The notes below the pieces were generated by a model that was not told the DNA's origin, ran no database searches, and saw only the letters and a program-made list of their open reading frames with translations. 5,895 nucleotides of DNA from Nitrospirota bacterium (GTDB lineage: Bacteria > Nitrospirota_A > Leptospirillia > Leptospirillales > Leptospirillaceae): NCBI GenBank assembly GCA_021829515.1, contig JAKBPM010000051.1, positions 1 through 5,895 on the forward strand, in the 5' to 3' direction. Every line of letters begins with the position of its first letter. Position 1 is the first letter of the stretch. This document shows positions 1 through 4,862 of this stretch, in pieces. The translations under genes and the position numbers were made by a program.

Positions 1-386
1 CAGAGGTTTTTTTTGGCGAAGACTTTGTCCGTAAAACACATGATTACATGAATGGTGTGCTTGAAAAAGAAGGAGCTCATCTTGATGGGTTCTTTTATTG
101 CCCCCATTTGAAAGAAGCTGAAATTGAAGCCTATCGGGTTTCTTGCGGCTGCAGGAAGCCACTTCCTGGGATGCTTGAAGAGGCACTAAAGGCTTTTCAT
201 GGGGATCCCTCATCTTCGATGATGGTCGGTGACTCCGAAGGGGATGTTCTTGCGGGGAGGTCTTTAGGCTGTCATAATTTCTGGATACGTCCCGATGAAG
301 CAGGTACGAGGGATGATCTGGCTTTTCGGGTCTCTTCCTTTGAAGAGGCGGTCAACCTGTTTTTAGCCAGGTTGCAAGCGGTTTGA
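1..386 (+). CDS. gmhB: GmhB-type D-glycero-D-manno-heptose 1,7-bisphosphate 7-phosphatase (HAD-IIIA), 5'-truncated by window
   Basis: The frame read from base 3 is open to the window edge, so the ATG at 48 is internal and not the start. About 127 residues are visible of a family that is usually 175-190 long; the N-terminal part with the catalytic DxDGT motif lies outside the window. Seen: the GmhB zinc loop YCPH (Cys 99-101, His 105-107) followed by CGCRKP (Cys at 144 and 150), which supplies the C-x-H...C-x-C ligands, the HAD motif III Lys/Arg in CRKP, and the motif IV acidic pair GDSEGD (230-247). The family removes the 7-phosphate of heptose 1,7-bisphosphate in the cytoplasm on the way to ADP-L-glycero-D-manno-heptose, the donor used by heptosyltransferases such as those encoded downstream. 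The zinc loop separates it from histidinol phosphatase and other HAD-IIIA relatives. The stop is TGA 384-386, and a 66 bp gap follows. Confidence 0.88.
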   Translation, partial: EVFFGEDFVRKTHDYMNGVLEKEGAHLDGFFYCPHLKEAEIEAYRVSCGCRKPLPGMLEEALKAFHGDPSSSMMVGDSEGDVLAGRSLGCHNFWIRPDEAGTRDDLAFRVSSFEEAVNLFLARLQAV

Positions 387-440
387 AAGATTTTCAGAAA
401 TTGAATAGATATGGGCCGAAATTCACTCTCGTATGAACTT

Positions 441-448
441 GAAAGGAA
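441..448 (+). promoter_or_regulatory. Ribosome binding site fixing the start of the Trm112-like gene
   Basis: GAAAGGAA lies 4-5 nt before the ATG at 453. The upstream in-frame ATG at 411 has no purine-rich element before it and would add 14 residues not usual in this family, so 453 is the preferred start. Confidence 0.6.
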
Positions 449-452
449 CATC

Positions 453-638
453 ATGGCACTTGACCCATTTTTGAAATCCATTCTGGTCTGTCCAAAGTGC
501 AAAGGAGACTTGGTCGAGGAAATGTCCCCCCCAGGTCTTTTCTGCGAGAGCTGTCAGCTTGTCTATCCGATTCGTGAGGATATTCCCATCATGCTGATCG
601 AAGAAGCCCAAACGAAAGGTGCCCATTCATCTCCGTGA
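453..638 (+). CDS. Trm112/YcaR-like (UPF0434 family) small zinc-ribbon protein
   Basis: A 61-residue protein starting at ATG 453, which has a good AAGGA site. It shows two cysteine knuckles, CPKC (residues 13-16) and CESC (31-34), then the family signature with YPIREDIPIML (38-48), matching the Trm112/YcaR pattern in which a Pro-Ile-Arg-x-x-Ile-Pro-hydrophobic stretch follows the second knuckle. Length is normal for the bacterial family (about 60). Eukaryotic and archaeal Trm112 proteins are zinc-binding activators of methyltransferases; the bacterial role is not settled. In many Gram-negatives the homologue sits next to lipid A or Kdo genes (lpxK, kdsB), so location in an LPS-core operon is in keeping. 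Its TGA (636-638) overlaps the GTG start of the next gene in GTGA, implying translational coupling. A C7 run lies at 526-532. A role in zinc-dependent partner binding is inference. Confidence 0.82.
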   Translation: MALDPFLKSILVCPKCKGDLVEEMSPPGLFCESCQLVYPIREDIPIMLIEEAQTKGAHSSP

Positions 639-1735
639 GCGACACCCACTCGTTTTCGTCTTTGGAAATAACAAAAAAAAAGAAGGTTCTTCTGGTCGGA
701 TTGCGGGCATTTGGCGATATGGTTCTGACGCAGCCGGCCATTTCAGCGATCAGGGACTCTTGCCCCAATGCCCGGATCGATTACATTATGGAGTCGGCTT
801 ATTCCCCGCTCTTTCTGGATGAGTCCGATCTGACGGAGTGTATCGCTCTCCCCAGAAGGAAGAAATCAGGAGATGAGTCCTCTTTCCATCATTACAAACG
901 TTACAGTGCATTCCTCTCGAAAATTCGGAAAGAATCTTATGACGTAGCGGTGGATCTTTTCTCCAGGGGCCCCCGATCACGCTCTTTGATCCTGGCAAGT
1001 GGGGCTGGAAGAAGAGTTGGTACCGCCGATCACAAAAACCCTATTCTTGACCGGTTTGTCTATACAGATCAGATTGTCGTGCCCAATCACCTGACACATC
1101 TGACAGACCAGATCCTTCATGTGATGAGCCGTCTCGGCTTTAAAACGAATCGAACCATGCCTCACTTCACTGTAACGGATGAGAACCGGTTAGCGGCGAG
1201 AGAGATTCTCGGTACCTTCGGGGAAAAGTTCGCCCAATCCTTTCTGATCCTGTTTCCAGGCTCGGGGTCCCCGACCAAAAATTGGCCGGCAACCCGATAC
1301 ATCGAACTGGCCACGGAGCTTTTGGGCAAGGGCTTCCCCTTGCTGGTTCTTGGAGGGGCGAACGATTCCGAGGCCGTGACAACTGTCTCCCGGGGGGTGG
1401 AGGCTTCAACTGGAGTTGATCTTTCCCGATTTAATGGGCTCATCCAGAGCGACCTGAATACGTTAAAAGGACTCATTTCATTGTCCTCAGGTGTGATTGG
1501 AAATGACTCCGGGCCACTTCATCTGGCCCAGGCGATTGGCAGAAAGGCACTGGTTCTTTTTGGCCCTGGAGATCACGTCGGTTATCGACCATTTTATGGA
1601 GGAATAGTCAGGAAAGGTCTGGCCTGCAGTCCCTGCCAGAGCTTTGCATCGGTGTGCCCCGATAATCAGTGCATGAAATCCATTGATGTCAATTCGGTTC
1701 TTGGCGCATGGGAAGAATTGGGAACTCCACTTTAA
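635..1735 (+). CDS. Glycosyltransferase family 9 protein (ADP-heptose:LPS heptosyltransferase superfamily), first of two
   Basis: A 366-residue protein, typical for GT9. Seen: N-terminal Rossmann start KVLLVGLRAFGDMVLTQPA (17-35), whose Asp28 aligns with the proposed catalytic Asp13 of WaaC; a donor-binding segment PGSGSPTKNWP (208-218) with the conserved Lys; the C-terminal signature GNDSGPLHLA (289-298); and a cysteine cluster Cys331, 334, 341 and 346 followed by a family-like tail. The family transfers heptose from ADP-heptose to Kdo or heptose of the LPS inner core at the cytoplasmic face. The GTG start at 635 is chosen for its GTGA overlap with the preceding stop; a weak AAAGG lies at 615-619. 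The resulting N-terminus has about 13 extra residues before the core fold. A TTG at 662 is the alternative but has no ribosome site. Codons 14-17 lie in an A9 run (673-681). Which acceptor (heptosyltransferase I, II or other) cannot be told from sequence alone. Confidence 0.88.
   Translation: MSDTHSFSSLEITKKKKVLLVGLRAFGDMVLTQPAISAIRDSCPNARIDYIMESAYSPLFLDESDLTECIALPRRKKSGDESSFHHYKRYSAFLSKIRKESYDVAVDLFSRGPRSRSLILASGAGRRVGTADHKNPILDRFVYTDQIVVPNHLTHLTDQILHVMSRLGFKTNRTMPHFTVTDENRLAAREILGTFGEKFAQSFLILFPGSGSPTKNWPATRYIELATELLGKGFPLLVLGGANDSEAVTTVSRGVEASTGVDLSRFNGLIQSDLNTLKGLISLSSGVIGNDSGPLHLAQAIGRKALVLFGPGDHVGYRPFYGGIVRKGLACSPCQSFASVCPDNQCMKSIDVNSVLGAWEELGTPL
673..682 (+). repeat. A9 homopolymer with in-frame A-AAA-AAG slippery heptamer
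   Basis: Nine consecutive A (673-681) followed by G lie at codons 13-16 of the first GT9 gene. The zero-frame reading at 676-682 is A AAA AAG, the same heptamer as the dnaX -1 frameshift site. A change of one base in the tract, or a -1 slip, would shift reading near the N-terminus; the -1 frame ends at TGA 820-822. No convincing stimulatory stem was recognised, so function is only a possibility. Confidence 0.5.
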
Positions 1736-2799
1736 TGAAAAGCATGGCTGTCCTGAAGATGCGTTATCTGGGAGATAGCCTGCTTCTTGTTCCGATACTC
1801 AGAAAACTCCTTTTGACTTATCCGGGAATTCTCCTGACGGTTGTGGTTAATCGCGGGACAGAGTATCCCATTAACAGTCTTTCCGGAGTCAGAGTGGTTT
1901 CTTTTGATAACCACTCTTTTTGGGGAAAGGTTAGGAGCTCATTTGTTGTTTTAAGATTGTCCCGCGAACGAAAGTGGGACTTTTGGGTCGACTGGACCGT
2001 TTCGGACAGGAGCCGTTTTTTCTCAAGATTCGCAAATGCCTCAAAAAAACTCTCCTCCGGATGGAAAACGGATGATCGCTCTCTTTCCGGAAATACGGAT
2101 TATTTTCCCGTCGATTTTAATCATGGTCCCGATCCGGTGATGGACCAGTATGAATCCTCCCTAAAAAAATCCGGGATCACCCTTTCTGGTCTTTCCGATC
2201 CTGTCATTTCCTCTTCTGATTCTTCCAGAGCTGATGTTCAAAACTGGAAGGAAAAAAATAAAATAGGGGGGACGCAAAAGATTCTCATGATTCATCCTGG
2301 CGGTCGCGAGTGGTACAAAAGATGGCCACCCGACAGATTTGCCGAGGTTGGAAACTGGTGGACAAAGGATCTTGGCGGAGTCGTCGTCATTGCCGGTTCG
2401 CGAGAGGATCAGACGCTGATTCTCTCGGTTGTCAGTGCTTTTACAAAAGAGACTCGATTCTTTATCGTTCAGGAACCGATCCCGTTTCTTCACGCACTGA
2501 TGGAGTCATCAACCTTGTTTCTGGGAAATGACAGCGGTCCATTTCATCTGGCTGATGCATCAGGTCTCTATGGGGTCGCTCTTTTCGGCTCCACAACTCC
2601 TGCAGTGTGGGGCCCAATATCGAAGGGCCGGATTGTGACATTGTATGATCCTCCGTCCTGTTCCCCTTGTAGCCATGAGGGTTGTACTCATGGCGTGGAT
2701 AACTGTCTTCGCCGGATTGAGGTTGACCGGGTTATCGAAGAGCTTTCAAAACAGTTGGCGCTTCGTGAAAAAACCACGGAAAAGGGGATGCCGTCTTGA
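1735..2799 (+). CDS. Glycosyltransferase family 9 protein (heptosyltransferase superfamily), second of two
   Basis: A 354-residue protein from ATG 1735. It shows the GT9 layout: N-terminal MAVLKMRYLGDSLLLVPIL with Asp14 in the GD position, HPGGREWYKRWPPDRF (187-202) with the conserved Lys and Trp-Pro, GNDSGPFHLADASG (264-277), and a C-terminal cysteine cluster Cys309, 312, 317 and 324. The start is placed at TAATG, where the upstream stop TAA (1733-1735) shares its last A with the ATG; an in-frame ATG at 1708 would overlap the previous gene by 28 bp, and 1744 is another option. It is clearly diverged from the first GT9, so the two probably act on different acceptors in sequence rather than being a recent duplication. 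The coding sequence looks AT-richer than the first GT9 and contains three A7 runs (2043-2049, 2163-2169, 2252-2258). The sugar donor is inferred from family only. Confidence 0.86.
   Translation: MKSMAVLKMRYLGDSLLLVPILRKLLLTYPGILLTVVVNRGTEYPINSLSGVRVVSFDNHSFWGKVRSSFVVLRLSRERKWDFWVDWTVSDRSRFFSRFANASKKLSSGWKTDDRSLSGNTDYFPVDFNHGPDPVMDQYESSLKKSGITLSGLSDPVISSSDSSRADVQNWKEKNKIGGTQKILMIHPGGREWYKRWPPDRFAEVGNWWTKDLGGVVVIAGSREDQTLILSVVSAFTKETRFFIVQEPIPFLHALMESSTLFLGNDSGPFHLADASGLYGVALFGSTTPAVWGPISKGRIVTLYDPPSCSPCSHEGCTHGVDNCLRRIEVDRVIEELSKQLALREKTTEKGMPS
2781..2788 (+). promoter_or_regulatory. Strong ribosome binding site supporting a TTG start
   Basis: AAAGGGGA ends 7 nt before the TTG at 2796. It is one of the best Shine-Dalgarno matches in the operon. 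It sits inside the end of the second GT9 gene and decides the non-ATG start of the deacetylase. Confidence 0.6.
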
Positions 2800-3524
2800 A
2801 GACAGAAGAGGGGCAGGTGGTTCCTCCGATTCTTTATTATCATCGGGTTGATCCGGGTGTCTCTCCCCATGCGGGAGTGACTCCTGATCAATTTCGAAGC
2901 CATCTTTCTCTTCTTAAACTTGCCGGTTTTGTGGGAACGACGCTTGATTTTGCAATGAGTCATGGGCATACGGATCCCATTAGTGGCAAAAAGGTGGTTG
3001 CGATCACTTTTGACGATGGTTATCTCGATAACTATCGCTATGCGATGCCGATCCTTCAGGAGTTTGGCTTCCATGCGACCATCTTTTGTATCTCCCGGAA
3101 AGTGGGCGGACGTTCAGATTGGTCGACAGACCCCGTCTGGAGCGGTCATCCTCTTCTTGGGAAAGATGAGATGCGCCTGATGACATCGATGGGCTTTGAA
3201 ATCGGAAGTCATACCCGAACCCACGCGGACCTTTCCAGGCTATCGCCTGATCAGGCTCAAGATGAAATCGTGGGATCAAAGGACGATCTTGAAGACCTTC
3301 TGGGAACTCCCGTCCGATCTTTTTGCTATCCTTTCGGTGCCTATCGGGAGGAGACACCTTCAATCGTCCGATCAGCAGGGTACTTCTGGGGACGATCAGT
3401 GAGAAGACGGAGTCTTTTTCATCGGGAAGTCTCCTCGATGCTTTTGCCCTGCAGGCCGGTTTCCGGCAAGATGTCTCTCTTCCGGTTTTTTTCATGGACA
3501 TTTTTGACACGGATAACCCGATGA
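2796..3524 (+). CDS. Polysaccharide deacetylase family protein (CE4/NodB-like), no export signal
   Basis: A 242-residue protein from TTG 2796, within the TTGA overlap with the previous stop. Seen: N-terminal ILYYHRVDPG (12-21), motif 1 TFDDG (71-75, catalytic-base Asp73 and metal-ligand Asp74), motif 2 SHTRTH (138-143) giving the His139-x3-His143 metal pair, motif 3 CYPFGAY (177-183), the family-typical SAGYFWG, and a tail LPCRPVSGKMSLFRFF like that of many small deacetylases in glycan clusters. CE4 enzymes remove N-acetyl or N-formyl groups from sugars in a metal-dependent reaction. There is no signal peptide or membrane segment, so action on a cytoplasmic-face, lipid-linked or core glycan is inferred; ArnD is a CE4 precedent for LPS-related intermediates. 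Its TGA overlaps the next ATG in ATGA. The frame keeps family character to the end, so I see no frameshift. Confidence 0.85.
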   Translation: MKTEEGQVVPPILYYHRVDPGVSPHAGVTPDQFRSHLSLLKLAGFVGTTLDFAMSHGHTDPISGKKVVAITFDDGYLDNYRYAMPILQEFGFHATIFCISRKVGGRSDWSTDPVWSGHPLLGKDEMRLMTSMGFEIGSHTRTHADLSRLSPDQAQDEIVGSKDDLEDLLGTPVRSFCYPFGAYREETPSIVRSAGYFWGRSVRRRSLFHREVSSMLLPCRPVSGKMSLFRFFSWTFLTRITR

Positions 3525-4723
3525 TTAAGCCTCAAGATGAGACCAGAAAACGTCCTTTAAATATTCTTCATCTTGACTGCACGACTGGATATGGCGGGCA
3601 GGAGCGAGATCATATTGCCGAAGCGAAAGGGATGAATTCCCGCGGTCACAGATACATTCTTGGTGGCCGCCCGGGAACGCCTTTCTTTGAAGAGGCCAAA
3701 TCCAGGACCGAAACAATAGCTTTCCCAATGAGGAGCAACTTCGATCAGGAGACCTTTTCGAGACTTCGTCAATTTATTCTTGGAGAACAGATCGATGTAT
3801 TGGTAACAACGAGCTATATCGATTCTTTCCTTGGATATGTCAGCGCCATTTCTCTTGGAGAAAGACGGCCGCTGGTTATACGGCAGAGACATCTTTTGAA
3901 TGTTCCCCGAAATATGATTCCGTTTCGCCAGTTTTGCGACAGGTTGGTTGTCGTGAGCGAGGCGTTGCGGATTTTTTTTATGGAAAAGCATATTCCTTTT
4001 TGGCATGTGGTGACGATTCCCCGGGGTATTGCCATCAAGGATAAGGAAGAGGCGCAGGAAGTGGGGACCTTGGGAAGGGAGCTGGATATTGCTAAAGAGC
4101 TTTCGGGGAAAAAGGTTCTTCTTCAGATTGGTGTTTTTCAGCGGGATAAAGGGCATCACCTGATGCTTGATGCACTGGTTCCTCTTTTTCGAGAGTTTTC
4201 CGATCTGCATATGATATTTTTGGGTACTGGTCCGTTATTTGAAGAGATTCAGATTCGGGCAAGACGACTCTTGGGGGAATCTGGTTACTCAAGGCTTCAT
4301 TTTATGGGATCACAGGACCCGGCTCCTTATCTTGCCATTGCAGATCTGGTTCTTCTTCCGTCGGTCAGGGACTCTTTTCCGCTGGTGGTTCTTGAAGCGA
4401 TCTCCTCTAAAAAGGAGGTTGTGGCGTTCAGGGTAGGGGGAGTTCCAGAGATGGCAAACGTCCTTCCGGGAATCCACCTGGTGGCACCCAAAGATCCAAT
4501 GGCGTTTGCCAGGAAGGTATCGTCTCTTTTATTGAGGACTACCGTTTCCTTTAAGGGAAAGGAAGTTGCCCGGGAGCTAATGGAGAATGCATTTTCCATT
4601 GAAACCTGTAATATCAGAACAGAAGCGGTTTATCGAAATGCATTGGAGCTTTTGAGGCAAGGAAAGATCAACCAGAATCCTTACCTCGAAAAAGGTGGTC
4701 TTGCGGATCCCTGTCTTTCGTAG
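3521..4723 (+). CDS. Glycosyltransferase family 4 (GT-B fold) protein
   Basis: A 400-residue protein from ATG 3521, within the ATGA overlap with the deacetylase stop. No real Shine-Dalgarno precedes it (only GGA at 3511-3513), so initiation probably depends on coupling. Seen: N-terminal acceptor domain opening ILHLDCTTGYGGQERDH with the Gly-Gly-x-Glu loop typical of GT4; the C-terminal domain starting VLLQIGVFQRDKGHH (199-213) with the Arg208/Lys210 donor-phosphate pair; HFMGS and ADLVLLPS; and the E-x7-E region as DSFPLVVLEA, where Asp284 replaces the usual first Glu and Glu292 is kept. GT4 enzymes are retaining transferases that use nucleotide sugars; the sugar here is unknown. No transmembrane segment is evident. 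Being last in the operon suggests outer-core or O-glycan extension after heptose addition. A T8 run lies at 3972-3979. Confidence 0.87.
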   Translation: MIKPQDETRKRPLNILHLDCTTGYGGQERDHIAEAKGMNSRGHRYILGGRPGTPFFEEAKSRTETIAFPMRSNFDQETFSRLRQFILGEQIDVLVTTSYIDSFLGYVSAISLGERRPLVIRQRHLLNVPRNMIPFRQFCDRLVVVSEALRIFFMEKHIPFWHVVTIPRGIAIKDKEEAQEVGTLGRELDIAKELSGKKVLLQIGVFQRDKGHHLMLDALVPLFREFSDLHMIFLGTGPLFEEIQIRARRLLGESGYSRLHFMGSQDPAPYLAIADLVLLPSVRDSFPLVVLEAISSKKEVVAFRVGGVPEMANVLPGIHLVAPKDPMAFARKVSSLLLRTTVSFKGKEVARELMENAFSIETCNIRTEAVYRNALELLRQGKINQNPYLEKGGLADPCLS

Positions 4724-4768
4724 GTATTTATGGTTCTCGGTAATCGAATGGGAAATCGGTTTTTCGGT

Positions 4769-4798
4769 TTTACTATGATAAAGTAGAATTCCTATACA
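4769..4798 (+). promoter_or_regulatory. Weak candidate sigma70-type promoter
   Basis: TTTACT (4769-4774) and TATACA (4793-4798) are separated by 18 bp, each matching consensus at 4 of 6 positions. Placed like this, transcription would start just ahead of the ATG at 4816. Such matches are common by chance in AT-rich DNA; TAGAAT at 4784-4789 is an equally possible -10. Confidence 0.2.
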
Positions 4799-4815
4799 GT
4801 TTTTAAGGCTTGGAG

Positions 4816-4837
4816 ATGAATCAGGGAATTAAAAAGA
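4816..4837 (+). pseudogene. Possible 5' remnant of a gene interrupted by the IS
   Basis: ATG 4816 follows AAGG (4805-4808, seven bases between) and GGAG directly before it. It reads Met-Asn-Gln-Gly-Ile-Lys-Lys and then runs into the insertion sequence at 4838, ending at TGA 4849-4851 within the IS. If the IS split a gene, these would be its first seven codons; the remainder would lie beyond the far IS end, outside the window. Too short to recognise a family, and it may be chance. Confidence 0.25.
4830..4837. repeat. Candidate 8-bp target-site duplication, one copy visible
   Basis: TAAAAAGA directly abuts the IS end. ISL3-family elements usually make 8-bp direct repeats at AT-rich targets. 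The partner copy would be at the other end of the element, outside the window, so this is assigned by position only. Confidence 0.35.
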
Positions 4838-4862
4838 GGCTCTTCAGCTGAATCCGTGGGTA
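4838..4862. repeat. Terminal inverted repeat of the ISL3-family element (one end)
   Basis: Begins GGCTCTTCAGCTGAATCCGT. The GGCTCTT start fits ISL3-family ends. The inner boundary is approximate because the matching repeat lies outside the window. The transposase stop codon (complement of 4844-4846) lies inside it. Confidence 0.65.

Larger units (their letters stand above)
4724..4837. other. Short AT-rich gap between the operon and the insertion sequence
   Basis: No complete gene fits here. The stretch holds weak promoter-like hexamers and an ATG at 4816 with purine-rich sequence before it. I find no stable hairpin with a U tract, although operon and transposase genes converge here and a terminator would be expected. 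Confidence 0.5.

Noticed and set aside
401..437. Promoter between gmhB and the Trm112-like gene (TTGAAT and TATGAA)
   Set aside because: The hexamers are 25 bp apart, too far for a sigma70 promoter, and the 66 bp gap is compatible with read-through from gmhB.
411..452. Earlier ATG giving a 75-residue Trm112-like protein
   Set aside because: No ribosome site before 411, and the added residues are unlike the family; ATG 453 has GAAAGGAA upstream and gives the usual length.
1708..1734. Earlier ATG for the second GT9
   Set aside because: It would overlap the first GT9 gene by 28 bp and add residues before the conserved N-terminal strand; the TAATG junction at 1735 fits the pattern of the operon.
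3323..3520. Open frame upstream of the GT4 start, suggesting a longer GT4 or a frameshift joining deacetylase and GT4
   Set aside because: The deacetylase frame keeps family-like sequence to its stop (LPCRPVSGKMSLFRFF), while the alternative frame has none; ATGA at 3521 places the GT4 start right before its conserved N-terminal strand.
4745..4766. Possible hairpin between CGAA and TTCG near a T-rich stretch as the operon terminator
   Set aside because: Only four base pairs with a 14-base loop; too weak to call.
4834..4844. AAGAG-G-CTCTT palindrome followed on the minus strand by T residues, as a terminator
   Set aside because: The arms are separated by a single base, which cannot form a stable loop; the palindrome is a chance product of target DNA meeting the IS end.
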